Assembly: GCA_021787555.1 (NCBI GenBank)
Contig: JAJYLS010000004.1
Coordinates: 4,353 to 49,778 of the forward strand
From: Acidobacteriota bacterium
GTDB lineage: Bacteria > Acidobacteriota > Terriglobia > Bryobacterales > Bryobacteraceae
Length of the DNA stretch: 45,426 nucleotides
Direction of reading: 5' to 3'
Shown: in pieces, positions 21,700 through 30,699 of the stretch
How the letters are laid out: each line of letters begins with the position of its first letter
Numbering within the stretch: position 1 is the first letter of the stretch
The notes under the pieces: generated by a model
Seen by the model: the letters and a program-made list of their open reading frames with translations, nothing else
Told to the model about the DNA's origin: nothing
Databases searched by the model: none
Made by a program: the position numbers and the translations under genes

Positions 21700-23799
21700 C
21701 TAGTCCCCGAAGCTCCCCACTTCCTCGCGTTCTTCGACCTGCTGCTCCGCCGCCGGTTGCATTCCGCCGATCTGCACCAGATCCGGCTGGGGCGGCTCCT
21801 TCATCACGTGCTGCCGGTAGAGCTTCGCCATGCGCTCATTTTCCTGCTGCTGCTTGAGCTTCGCGTCGCGCGCCCGGATCTTCTCCTCGCGCGCGTTCTT
21901 GGCGATCCCCAGCCGGTCCAGGTCGTGCTGCTCCTCGGTCGTCACGATCTCGTCGCGCAGCACCAGCCGGTGCTCTTTGCTGTGTAGCGGCACCTGCTTG
22001 CCCCCGGCGAAAATTTCGTGCCGCCCGTGCTCCTCGTACCACCTGGTCAGTGTGGCCGTCATGTGCATCTTCTCGATGATGTTGCGCCACCCGATCCCCG
22101 TGTTGTACGCGCAGAACGAAATCTCGCCTTCCTGCGTGGCGTACGGAATGATGCACTGCTCCGTCCGCCGGAAATCGTAATTGAACAGGTCCTGAAACCA
22201 CATGCCGGCGATGAACAGGAAGTTCCACCGGTCGCGCCGCCGCTGCTCGATGTCCCCCATGGTGCGGGTTTTGCCGACGTTGCCGTAGCTCTTCCCGGTG
22301 GCGCCGAAAGTCTTGTCCAGCTTCTTGTACCAGTCGCTCAGCTGGAAATGCGTGGGTGACATGAAAGGATCGTAATTGCGCGCCGCCGCCAGCGCCATCC
22401 CCACGATCGAAAGCCACTTGCCCCGCGCCGCGTCGTTGATGCGCGCTACGTCCTTCGCCAGCCGGTCGGCGTTGATGAACGCCGTCACCGGCACCTTTTC
22501 GCCGGTCTCCTTGTCCACCATGATCGCCATCCCCACGCCGCAGTTCGGATGGCAGCCGCAGCTCAACTGTCCCCAGCCGTAGCTCGGCCCGTGCACCAGG
22601 TCGCTCCAGTCGGAAAACGTGGAAATGAACGAAATCGGGAACCAGTCGCGCGCCGGCTCGCCGATCCCAAGCTGGTTCTTCACGTCGTGCGCCAGGTGCG
22701 ACAGCGTATACCGCTGCGCCGCGCGCCGCTCGTCGGTAATGGCTTCATCGCGCCCGGTGAACGACACCGGCTGAAACGAGAGGAACGGAATCTTCTTCGG
22801 GTTGTCCAGCGCGAACTGGACGATCCGGCCCACCTGCTCGTTGTTGATCCCGTTCACAATCGTGATCACCGGGATGATGTCCACGCCCGCCGTGTGCAGG
22901 TTCTCTATGGCCCGCAGCTTCACGTCGAACAGGTTGCCCACCTTGCGGTGCTGGTTGGCTGCGTTCCCGATGCCGTCGAATTGCAGGTATGCGTACCGCA
23001 GCCCGGCGTCCGCCGCCCGCTTGCAGAAATCCACGCTCTTGGCGAACTCGATGCCGTTGGTCGCCGCCTGCACCGAAGTGTAGCCCACCTCGCGCGCGTA
23101 CCGCACCGCGTCGACGAAATACGGCGACAGCGTCGGCTCGCCGCCCGAAAACTGCACCGACATCTGCCGCTTCGGCTTGATCGTGATGGCATTGTCCAGC
23201 AGCGCCTTGATGTCGTCCCAGCTCAGCTCGTGCACGAACCCCACCTGGTTGGCGTCCATGAAACACGGATCGCACATCATGTTGCAGCGGTTGGTCAGGT
23301 CGATCGTCAGCACCGACCCGCGCCCGTGCGTGATCGTGCTTGACCCGTGCCGGTGCAGCCGGGAATCGTTGTGCGCCCGGATGTCGCGCCCCGGAAATAC
23401 TTCTTCCAGGTGCCTGAAGAATTTCGTATCGATGGCCATCACATCTTCGAAATGGCCATGGATCGGGCAATCCTTCACCATCATGATCTTGCCGTCGCGC
23501 TCCACGATCTGCGCCTTGATCTCGCCCGGCCGCTGGTTGTAAAGTACGTCCAGCGGCGTTTCGCCGTCCAGAATCTTCTTACGGATTTCCGGCACGCACT
23601 TCGGGCACAGGGAGTCCGTTTCGCGCGGCCAGCCCAGCGGCGGCTTCATTTTCTCCCACGATTTCAGCAGCGGCTTCTCCGACCATGCCGGAACGAATCC
23701 GGGATTCTGGCGAATCTGGTTGAGCTTGTCGAAAACGAACCACGCGGCCCCCGCGGCATAGGTAAACGCCTTCTCGGCGTATTTGATCGGTTTATGCAT
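21700..23799 (-). CDS. Radical SAM protein of the tetraether-synthase (Tes/MJ0619-like) group
   Basis: A 699-residue iron-sulfur enzyme. An N-terminal Cys/His unit (Cys65-x2-Cys68, SLCPKC; Cys111-P-x-His114-G) resembles the rubredoxin-like iron site of archaeal Tes. The radical SAM core has Cys172-x3-Cys176-x2-Cys179 (CNMMCDPCF) and SGGEP (218-222). Further cysteines (414, 416, 420 in LSCGCHPNCG; 549 and 563 in the QCIIPYA...SFCAYN block) fit auxiliary Fe-S clusters. Tes couples lipid tails into membrane-spanning chains, and relatives do so in bacteria. Acidobacteria are known for membrane-spanning iso-diabolic acid and branched tetraethers, so that role is likely but inferred. Residues about 590-665 add a charged coiled coil (EEKIRARDAKLKQQQENERM) and a Gln/Glu-rich tail. 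The ATG at 23799 follows GAGGGAG and AGAGAG. It stands alone, with no other lipid gene nearby. Confidence 0.82.
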   Translation of the reverse strand: MHKPIKYAEKAFTYAAGAAWFVFDKLNQIRQNPGFVPAWSEKPLLKSWEKMKPPLGWPRETDSLCPKCVPEIRKKILDGETPLDVLYNQRPGEIKAQIVERDGKIMMVKDCPIHGHFEDVMAIDTKFFRHLEEVFPGRDIRAHNDSRLHRHGSSTITHGRGSVLTIDLTNRCNMMCDPCFMDANQVGFVHELSWDDIKALLDNAITIKPKRQMSVQFSGGEPTLSPYFVDAVRYAREVGYTSVQAATNGIEFAKSVDFCKRAADAGLRYAYLQFDGIGNAANQHRKVGNLFDVKLRAIENLHTAGVDIIPVITIVNGINNEQVGRIVQFALDNPKKIPFLSFQPVSFTGRDEAITDERRAAQRYTLSHLAHDVKNQLGIGEPARDWFPISFISTFSDWSDLVHGPSYGWGQLSCGCHPNCGVGMAIMVDKETGEKVPVTAFINADRLAKDVARINDAARGKWLSIVGMALAAARNYDPFMSPTHFQLSDWYKKLDKTFGATGKSYGNVGKTRTMGDIEQRRRDRWNFLFIAGMWFQDLFNYDFRRTEQCIIPYATQEGEISFCAYNTGIGWRNIIEKMHMTATLTRWYEEHGRHEIFAGGKQVPLHSKEHRLVLRDEIVTTEEQHDLDRLGIAKNAREEKIRARDAKLKQQQENERMAKLYRQHVMKEPPQPDLVQIGGMQPAAEQQVEEREEVGSFGD

Positions 23800-24038
23800 C
23801 TCTCTTGACTCCCTCGGACAGCACCCGGTATTAAAACGTGCAGCGCCACCTTAGCGACGGAATGACGCGCTTGTTTCAAGTATAGGAGCGGCACCCCGGC
23901 GGGCCTATGGATTGGCATTAAAACGCTGAAATGATTGGTTGTACGGTGGGAGATAGGGTTGAACGGGGCGGGTGGGACAGGCGACCCGATGGTCGCTGCG
24001 GGGCGCCCTCTGCGCCAGCAATCCAACTGCGTGCTCGG

Positions 24039-25232
24039 TTACTGCCCCACGCGCCAGGGAGACACATCGGGCCAGCTTCGCAACGCCTCCTCTGCCCACT
24101 TCGTCGACTTATCCCTGTGGCAGCCGTTGCAAGCATTGGGGATGCCCAGCCGCTCCGTTTCACGGGGCGGAATAAAACGAAATGTGTGGCTGCTCACGTT
24201 CACATCGGCGATGGTTTGTTCCATGCGCGGCATGTGGCAGCCGATACACTGGCTGCCGCTCGATCCCGCCTTGTGGTGCGTGTGCTGTTCGATGGTCGCC
24301 GCCCGCGGCCCGTTCGGCGAGCGCGGCCCGTGGCACTCCAGGCACAGCACGTTCGCCGGCCGGAGGAGGTCGGCGTCGTTCGACGTGCCGTGCACGTCAT
24401 GGCAACTGAAGCAGGCCACCCCGCGCGTGTACATCAGGCTGGTCACGAAATCGTTGCCCTGCATCCGGTTCTTGTGCGCCGTCCCGTCGGCGAAATGCGT
24501 GAACGTCGTCTCTCCGAGTTTGTGGTCTTCCAGCCGCCAGAAGTTCTTCAACTCGCGCCCCGCCTGGAACCCCACCGGCCAATCGAAATACTTGCCGCCG
24601 ATCGGGTTCTCCAGCGGCCGTCCCTGCGAGTGGCATTGAATGCATACGTCGTTGGCGCGGACGAAATCGAGCCGCGCGGGGTTCACGACATTCGCCGCCG
24701 AAGGCCGCGCGGCGTGCTCGCTCCCCGGACCGTGGCACTTCTCGCAGCCCACGTTCCACTCCGTCACGGTCTTGGTCCGGATATCGTAATTCACCGAGTG
24801 ACAACCGTCGCACAGCGGCCCTGTCGGCCGTTGCATGTTGTCCGGTGGGTACAAGCCCGCCCACCAGTCCGCCCCCTGGCGAACGAAGTAAGGGCGCCAC
24901 ACCTTATGCGTTATGTCCCATTGAGCCGGAAGTACGTAATAGTCGTCGCCCACTTTCTTGAAGTATCGCTGCTTCCACTTGCTGCCGTAGACCAGCGCGA
25001 TGTCTTCCCGCTTGAACGTGACCAGCGGATCGGGCCTGCTGAGATCCGGAATGATGGCGTCGGGGTGCTCGCGCGGATCGCGCACCACGTTGGCCATGCG
25101 GGTGTGCTGCCAGCGCTCATAGATCGCCGCATGGCACCCCTTGCACGCGGCGGAACCAATGTACCGCGCCTGCCCCCAAACCCACGCCGGAGCGGCGACG
25201 AATAACAACAGCGCGGCGGCGTACCGTGGCAT
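24039..25232 (-). CDS. Exported octaheme c-type cytochrome
   Basis: A 397-residue periplasmic electron-transfer protein. The signal peptide is MPRYAAALLLFVAAPAWVWGQA. There are eight CxxCH heme-attachment motifs, at Cys30, 141, 163, 197, 274, 297, 329 and 368. The long gap between the first and second holds a beta-rich segment (VYGSKWKQRYFKKVGDDYYVL) and conserved aromatic residues, as in cytochrome c-552/c-554-like proteins. The C-terminus (ACNGCHRDKSTKWAEEALRSW) matches a family that often continues into TPR repeats, which are absent here. Its ATG follows the upstream kinase by 8 bases, with the GAGAGGG Shine-Dalgarno overlapping the kinase stop, so translation is coupled. Multiheme proteins of this kind act in respiratory reduction of nitrogen or sulfur compounds or metals; the substrate is unknown. 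Confidence 0.88.
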   Translation of the reverse strand: MPRYAAALLLFVAAPAWVWGQARYIGSAACKGCHAAIYERWQHTRMANVVRDPREHPDAIIPDLSRPDPLVTFKREDIALVYGSKWKQRYFKKVGDDYYVLPAQWDITHKVWRPYFVRQGADWWAGLYPPDNMQRPTGPLCDGCHSVNYDIRTKTVTEWNVGCEKCHGPGSEHAARPSAANVVNPARLDFVRANDVCIQCHSQGRPLENPIGGKYFDWPVGFQAGRELKNFWRLEDHKLGETTFTHFADGTAHKNRMQGNDFVTSLMYTRGVACFSCHDVHGTSNDADLLRPANVLCLECHGPRSPNGPRAATIEQHTHHKAGSSGSQCIGCHMPRMEQTIADVNVSSHTFRFIPPRETERLGIPNACNGCHRDKSTKWAEEALRSWPDVSPWRVGQ

Positions 25233-25240
25233 GATCCCTC

Positions 25241-27607
25241 TCAGTGCGACGCCGAGCCTTCGCTCTGGGCGCCCCCCAGGGCTTCGCGTACCTTGCGCGC
25301 CAGGCCGCCCGCGGTGAACGGCTTCTGAAGAAACGGCATATGCGGATCCAGTACCCAACTGCCGCTCACCTGGTTGTCCGTATACCCGGACATGTACAGC
25401 ACCTTGATGTCCGGCCGTATCTCGCGGATCGTCTTCGCCAGGTCGAACCCGCTGGTGTGCGGCATCACTAAGTCGGTCACCAGCAGATCGATCGCGCCCC
25501 CGTGCTCGCGCGCCCTCCGAATCGCCTCCTGCGCGTCGTCCGTGTCCAGAACCGTATAGCCCTGTTTGGAAAGCATGGCCTCCACGAGCTTGCGGATGGA
25601 GGCTTCGTCCTCGCACACCAGCACGGTTTCGGTACCCCGTGCCTCGGCGTCCAGTTCCTCCGCGGCTACGAAATCGGCGGGCACCTCCGCCACCGGCAGA
25701 TAGACCTTGAACGTCGTCCCCTTGCCCGCTTCGCTGTAGACCATGACCTCGCCGTCGCTCTGCTTGACGATGCCATAAACGATCGACAGCCCCAGCCCCG
25801 TGCCTTTGCCGGGCTCCTTGGTGGTGAAGAACGGCTCGAACAGCCGGCTCTTCACCTCCGGAGTCATCCCCGTCCCGGTGTCGCTGATGGCCAGCATGCA
25901 ATACGGGCCGGGCGCCACGCCGAGGTGCCGGCCCACGTATTCGGGGCCCAGGCTCACGTTGGCCGTCTCGATGGTCAGCTTCCCGCCGCCCGGCATGGCA
26001 TCGCGCGCGTTCACCACCAGGTTCATGATGAGCTGGTCGACATGGCTGGGGTCCGCCTTCACCCGCGCCAGGTTCGGGTCCAGGTGCGTCGCGATCTCCA
26101 CGTCCTCCCCGATCACCCGCCGCAGCAGCTTCATCGAATGCGCCACCACTTCGTTCAGGTCCAGCACCCGCGGCTGGCTGATCTGCCGCCGGCTGAATGC
26201 CAGAAGCTGCGCCGTCAGCGAGGTCGCGCGGTTGGCCGCGTACTGCACTTCGTGGGCGTAGTCGAGCAGGTGGGGACGGTCCTGAGCTTCCATCAGGATC
26301 ATCTCCACGTATCCCATGATCACGGTCAGCAGATTGTTGAAGTCGTGCGCCACGCCGCCCGCCAGCCGGCCCACAGCCTCCAGCTTCTGCGATTGCCGGA
26401 ACTGCTCCTCGAGCACCTTCCGCCCGGTAATGTCGCTGTCGATGGTCAGCGTGCCGTCGATGTTGCCGGCCGCGTCGCGCAGCGGCGCCGTCCAGATCAG
26501 CACATCGAGCTTGGAGCCGTCCTTCCTTTGCCGCGTCCGCTCGATTCCCGCCAGGCTTTCGCCTTTCTGGAACCGCTCCATCCATTCCCGGAATTCTTCC
26601 TCCTGCCCCGGCATGAGAATCGGGGCCGGGCGGCCGATCACTTCGGCCGCCGTCCAGCCGAAGATACGCTCGGCCGCGGGGTTCCAGAATGTCACCTTTC
26701 CTTCGGAGTCTACCGCCCAGATGGCCAGCGGCGAGGACTGAATCACCGTCTGCCGCACCTCGTTCGCCTGCCGCAGCGCTTCGTTCGCCGCCATCAGCTC
26801 TGCCGTGCGCCGCTGGACGCGCAGCTCCAGGTCCGCGTGCGCCGCGCGGAGTTCCTGGCTCTGCGCGGCGAGCATCTCCGAGGTCTGCTTCAGCGTCTCA
26901 TGCAGGCGCGCGATTTCGTCGCGCCCGATTTCCTCGCCGGTAACGGGTTCGCCGCGCGCCACGCGCCGTGCATCCTCTTCCACGTGCACCACGCGGCGCG
27001 AAATGCTTGTCGTGAAGAAGAGAGCCGCGAGCAGTCCGCCCAAAAAACCCAGCCCGCCGCCGGCGAAGATCACCGCCTGAAGCCGCTGCTCCGCCTCACG
27101 CGCCCGATTCGTACGCTCCACCAGCAGCCGCTGCTCCTGGCTCTCCATGGCTAGCACTTCGCTGCGCAATTCGTCCATGCGGGCCCTGCCGGCTTCCAGT
27201 TGCGCCATCCCGGCGGCCTGGTCGTGGGCCGCCGCGTCCCTTCGCATCTCCTCCAGCGATTGGAGCGCCTCGCTCTCCAGCGTTTCCGCGCGGTTCAATC
27301 GCGCGAGTTGCGCCGGATTGCTCGCCAGCAGCCGGTGCAACTCCCCGATCGCGGCCGGCAGTTCCCGGCTGGCCTCCAGATAGGGTTGCAGGAATGCCCG
27401 CCGCCGCGTCAGCAGGTAGCCGCGCGTTCCCGTTTCGGCGTTGACCAGCAGCATGAGCACCTGCCGGATTTCCGCGCGCACCTCGAAGGTGTGCTCCACC
27501 GCGGCGCGCGCCCGGTCAGCCTGCTCCTCGAACTGGTAGAACACAGCCATCGCCGCCAGCAGCGCGGCCGTCGGGATGGCCACCACCAGCACGCCTTTGC
27601 GAGCCAA
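25241..27607 (-). CDS. CHASE3-PAS hybrid sensor histidine kinase with receiver domain
   Basis: A 788-residue membrane sensor. Domains in order: membrane helix (about 5-24), periplasmic CHASE3 domain (about 35-170, VNAETGTRGYLLT is its signature), second membrane helix (about 178-198), HAMP-like linker and coiled coil, PAS (about 288-400), HisKA with phospho-acceptor His421 (GGVAHDFNNLL), HATPase (about 520-640, NLVVNARDAMPGGG, DTGTGM, GTGLGLS), and a receiver domain (about 660-780) with phospho-acceptor Asp712 (LLVTDLVMP). No DNA-binding output is present, so it should pass phosphate to an unlinked partner. Start uncertain: the frame shown begins at TTG 27607, right at the first membrane helix. 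In-frame residues upstream (IRRLFTWLIHPS) look native but no ATG/GTG precedes them; an ATT at 27643 with GGAGG upstream is possible. Confidence 0.9.
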   Translation of the reverse strand: MARKGVLVVAIPTAALLAAMAVFYQFEEQADRARAAVEHTFEVRAEIRQVLMLLVNAETGTRGYLLTRRRAFLQPYLEASRELPAAIGELHRLLASNPAQLARLNRAETLESEALQSLEEMRRDAAAHDQAAGMAQLEAGRARMDELRSEVLAMESQEQRLLVERTNRAREAEQRLQAVIFAGGGLGFLGGLLAALFFTTSISRRVVHVEEDARRVARGEPVTGEEIGRDEIARLHETLKQTSEMLAAQSQELRAAHADLELRVQRRTAELMAANEALRQANEVRQTVIQSSPLAIWAVDSEGKVTFWNPAAERIFGWTAAEVIGRPAPILMPGQEEEFREWMERFQKGESLAGIERTRQRKDGSKLDVLIWTAPLRDAAGNIDGTLTIDSDITGRKVLEEQFRQSQKLEAVGRLAGGVAHDFNNLLTVIMGYVEMILMEAQDRPHLLDYAHEVQYAANRATSLTAQLLAFSRRQISQPRVLDLNEVVAHSMKLLRRVIGEDVEIATHLDPNLARVKADPSHVDQLIMNLVVNARDAMPGGGKLTIETANVSLGPEYVGRHLGVAPGPYCMLAISDTGTGMTPEVKSRLFEPFFTTKEPGKGTGLGLSIVYGIVKQSDGEVMVYSEAGKGTTFKVYLPVAEVPADFVAAEELDAEARGTETVLVCEDEASIRKLVEAMLSKQGYTVLDTDDAQEAIRRAREHGGAIDLLVTDLVMPHTSGFDLAKTIREIRPDIKVLYMSGYTDNQVSGSWVLDPHMPFLQKPFTAGGLARKVREALGGAQSEGSASH

Positions 27608-27770
27608 TGAAGGATGGATCAGCCAGGTGAACAGTCTCCGAATATGCCCCCTGCCTCCACCATCATTCTAGCGGGTATTTGTTCCGGACTGCGAGGTTCC
27701 CGTTCGACAGCAAAACGCAGCCCCAGAAAGGTAGCGTATCCGCGCCCACCGCTCTTGTAACTCCGCCAGA

Positions 27771-29288
27771 TCAATGCCGAAAAACGAAAACGAATGGGAG
27801 ACACGCGAGCGTGAGAACGCCGAGCAGCCGGAAATCGTCCACGTAGGCCCAGAGCGTCGCCTGCTGCAACAGCATGTGGTAGATTTCGCCCAGCGCCTGC
27901 GCCGACGTCAGGCCCATGTGATCGAGGAGCCTAAGGGTGTGCTCGTATATCAGGCTCAACGGCGTTAAATCGCCCACCATGTCGGCCTGATGCGTTTGCG
28001 AACCGCGCGCCAGCATCGTGGCCACCATGGAAATCCCAAAACTCGCGCCGATGTTGCGTAAGAGATTGTAAAGCCCCGTGCCGCGGCTAATCAGCGCCTT
28101 CGGCAGCGTCTCCATCGTCATGGTGGTCAGCGGGACGAACAGGAAACCGTTGGCGAAACCGTTTACGATGTTAGGCCACACGATGTTCCCCAGGCCCGCC
28201 GAAAGATTCAGGCCCCCAAGCATGAACAGCGATGTCGCGCGGATCACGATGCCCGTACAAATCAGAATGCGGCCGTCCACCCGTCCCACCAGCCGCGCCG
28301 CAATAATCATGGAAGCAATCGCGCCGATTCCGCGCGGCGATACAGCCAGGCCGCTCTGGTACGCCGGAAAGCCCAATAGGTCCTGGAGAAATAGTGGCAG
28401 CAGCGCCGTGGTCCCGTAGATCACCACCCCGATCAAGCCGATCAAAAACGTTCCCACCGCGAGATTGCGGTCCTTCAGCACGCGCAGGTCGACAATGGGA
28501 TCGTCCGTCCGCAACTCCCGAATGATGAAAGCCGCCAGGAATACCACCGATGTCACGGCGAACCAGCGGACCCACGTGGCGCCGAACCAGTCCGCTTCCT
28601 GCCCCTTGTCCAGGATCACCTGAAGCGCCGCCAGCCAGACCGCCAGAAATCCCAGCCCCAGAAAATCGATGCGCCCCTGCCGCGACCGCCGCGCGTAAGG
28701 CGGATCTTCCACGAAAGTCTGGATCATGAGCAGGGCGACGAGCCCCACCGGCACGTTGATGTAGAAGATCCACCGCCAGGAGTAATTGTCCGTGATCCAC
28801 CCGCCCAGCAAGGGGCCCACCAGTGGCGCCACGATGATTCCCATTCCGTAAACCGCCATGGCCGTGCCCCGGCGCTCGCGCGGAAAGCTCTCCAGCAGCA
28901 CCGCCTGCGAGACCGGTTGCAGCCCCCCGCCCGCGGCTCCCTGGAGCACCCGCGCCGCGATCAGCATTCCCAGGCTCGTGGCCGCGCCGCACCACATCGA
29001 AGCCAGCGTGAACACCAGCACCGAAAGCAGTTGGTATTGTTTCCGCCCCAGGAAGTTGCCCAGCCAACCCGACGTGGGCAGCACGATCGCGTTCGAGATC
29101 AGGTAACTGGTGAGAACCCAGGTCGCTTCGTCGGTGGTGGCCGAAAGGTTCCCCGCGATGTGCGGCAGCGCCACCGTGGCAACCGAGGTGTCCAGGACCT
29201 CCATGAAAGTGGCCAGCATGACCGAGGCTGCAATCAGCCACGGGTTGAAACTGGCCTGCCACTCCGAGTCCGCCGTGAGCGAACTCAT
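27771..29288 (-). CDS. DHA2 family MFS multidrug exporter (EmrB/QacA type)
   Basis: A 505-residue inner-membrane transporter of the length expected for 14-helix drug:proton antiporters. Family markers include LDTSVATVALPHIAGNL (motif D1 in helix 1), TSYLISNAIVLPTSGWLGNFLGRK (motif A), and RVLQGAAGGGLQPVSQAVLLE followed by YGMGIIVAPLVGPLLGGWI (motif C, the antiporter motif). Helices continue to the C-terminus. It probably expels hydrophobic toxic compounds using the proton gradient. No MarR/TetR repressor and no EmrA/TolC partner is adjacent. The ATG overlaps the stop of mtaB (ATGA), so both are in one transcript; 163 bases separate it from the downstream kinase. The C-terminal end (LACLPFVFVFRH) looks complete. 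Confidence 0.92.
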   Translation of the reverse strand: MSSLTADSEWQASFNPWLIAASVMLATFMEVLDTSVATVALPHIAGNLSATTDEATWVLTSYLISNAIVLPTSGWLGNFLGRKQYQLLSVLVFTLASMWCGAATSLGMLIAARVLQGAAGGGLQPVSQAVLLESFPRERRGTAMAVYGMGIIVAPLVGPLLGGWITDNYSWRWIFYINVPVGLVALLMIQTFVEDPPYARRSRQGRIDFLGLGFLAVWLAALQVILDKGQEADWFGATWVRWFAVTSVVFLAAFIIRELRTDDPIVDLRVLKDRNLAVGTFLIGLIGVVIYGTTALLPLFLQDLLGFPAYQSGLAVSPRGIGAIASMIIAARLVGRVDGRILICTGIVIRATSLFMLGGLNLSAGLGNIVWPNIVNGFANGFLFVPLTTMTMETLPKALISRGTGLYNLLRNIGASFGISMVATMLARGSQTHQADMVGDLTPLSLIYEHTLRLLDHMGLTSAQALGEIYHMLLQQATLWAYVDDFRLLGVLTLACLPFVFVFRH

Positions 29289-30607
29289 TCTATAGACGCC
29301 TGGTCCGCCTGGTCCTTAATAGACCCCTCTTTCAGGCCCACGGCCGTGACCTCGCCGATCTCCAACTCCACCAGCCGGTTCGTCTCGCGGCATCGCGCCA
29401 TTTCCACCTTCAAATAATTGGCCGTCAGCGCCGCGCCCGCCTCGTGCAGCGTCACCGCCGAAAGCGTGCGCCCCACCATGCGCTCGCGGAACGCGCGGTT
29501 CTTTTCCGTCGCCAATTCCCGCAGCACGCGGTTGCGCTCCTTGCGCACCGCCATCGGCACCGAATCGGGATCCGCGGCAGCCGGCGTACCCGGCCGCTCC
29601 GAATAAGTGAACGCGTGCAGGTAAGTGAAGGGCAAGGAAGCGATGAACCGCCGGTTCTCCTCGAAATCCTCGTCCGTCTCCCCCGGAAACCCCACCATCA
29701 CGTCCGCGCCGATGGCCGCGTCCGGCATCAGCGCCCGCGCCCTTAGAATGCGGTCGGCATAATGCCGCGGCCGGTACTTGCGGTGCATCCGCCGCAGGAT
29801 GCGGTCGCTGCCGGTTTGCAGCGGCGCGTGCACGTGCGGCGCAATGCGCGGCGATTCCGCCATCAGCCCCAGCAAATCGTCCGAAAAATCCATGGGTTCC
29901 ACCGAGCTCAGCCGCAGCCGCTCGACATCCGTTTCCGCCAGCAGCAGCCGGATCAGATCCGCCAGCCGCATCCGGCTTCCCGGCTCCCGTCCCCAGCGGC
30001 CCAGGTTGATGCCGCTCAGCACGATCTCGCGGTACCGCCGCGCCAGCCCGCGCACCTGCTCCACCACCGGCTCCGCCGGCGCGCTCCGGCTCCTTCCCCG
30101 CACGAACGGAATAATGCAGAACGAGCACCGGTTATTGCACCCGTCCTGAATCTTCAGGTTCGGCCGCGTGCGGTCCCCCGCCGCATCTTCCACCGGCGCC
30201 GAGAGAAAATCGTGCTGCGCGAAAATGTCGCCCACGTGAATGTTCCCGTGATACGGCGCCGCGCCATTCCCGTCGATCCTCACCAGCTCCGCAATCTGCG
30301 TCTTGTGCGAATTGCCCACCACCCACTCGACGCCCGGAAGCTGCGCCAGTTCCTCCGGCGCCCGCTGCGCGTAGCATCCGGTCACCAGGATGCGCGCCGC
30401 CGGGTTCTCCCGATGCACGCGCCGGATCGTCTGCCGCACGTCATCGTCCGCCGCCGAAGTCACCGTGCACGTGTTCAGCACCACCAGGTCGGCGGCCGGC
30501 CGCTCGCCGGTCTCTTCCATTCCCTTGGCGGCCAGCAGCGCTTCGAGCGCCGCGCCGTCCGCCTGCGCCGCGCGGCAGCCGAAATTTTGCACGAAGAACT
30601 TGGTCAC
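29285..30607 (-). CDS. mtaB: tRNA (N6-threonylcarbamoyladenosine-37, C2) methylthiotransferase
   Basis: A radical SAM/Fe-S enzyme converting t6A37 to ms2t6A37 in tRNAs reading ANN codons. The N-terminal UPF0004 domain carries its three cluster cysteines in FVQNFGCRAAQADG, LNTCTVT and VTGCYAQ. The radical SAM domain contains CNNRCSFC (C-x3-C-x2-C), then FVRGRSRS and GYREI-like RYREIVLSGINLGRWG; HAPLQTGSDRILRRMHRKY is family-typical. The C-terminal portion (about 380-440) is a short TRAM-like domain. MtaB rather than MiaB or RimO is inferred from FGCRAAQAD and the QTGSDRILRRM block. I prefer GTG at 30607 (440 residues) since homology begins at once. ATG at 30688 would add 27 unconserved residues and leave only 11 bases to the divergent gene. 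Confidence 0.9.
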   Translation of the reverse strand: MTKFFVQNFGCRAAQADGAALEALLAAKGMEETGERPAADLVVLNTCTVTSAADDDVRQTIRRVHRENPAARILVTGCYAQRAPEELAQLPGVEWVVGNSHKTQIAELVRIDGNGAAPYHGNIHVGDIFAQHDFLSAPVEDAAGDRTRPNLKIQDGCNNRCSFCIIPFVRGRSRSAPAEPVVEQVRGLARRYREIVLSGINLGRWGREPGSRMRLADLIRLLLAETDVERLRLSSVEPMDFSDDLLGLMAESPRIAPHVHAPLQTGSDRILRRMHRKYRPRHYADRILRARALMPDAAIGADVMVGFPGETDEDFEENRRFIASLPFTYLHAFTYSERPGTPAAADPDSVPMAVRKERNRVLRELATEKNRAFRERMVGRTLSAVTLHEAGAALTANYLKVEMARCRETNRLVELEIGEVTAVGLKEGSIKDQADQASIE

Positions 30608-30699
30608 TCTATTCTCATTATGCGCGACGATCTGCGCGCCCCGCGCCGCGACGTTTCTGTAACCGCTGAACCCGCTCGCGCGTCTCATCTGCCAAGCCC

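Noticed and set aside
25233-26585. In-frame N-terminal extension of the cytochrome gene
   Set aside because: It overlaps the kinase in another frame and lacks protein-like composition; the signal peptide begins at 25232.
27619-27804. A 61-codon minus-strand ORF between exporter and kinase
   Set aside because: No family, no Shine-Dalgarno for its first start, and it overlaps both the end of the exporter gene and the kinase start region. Only its last 15 codons (from an ATG-ATG pair) are mentioned as a possible leader.
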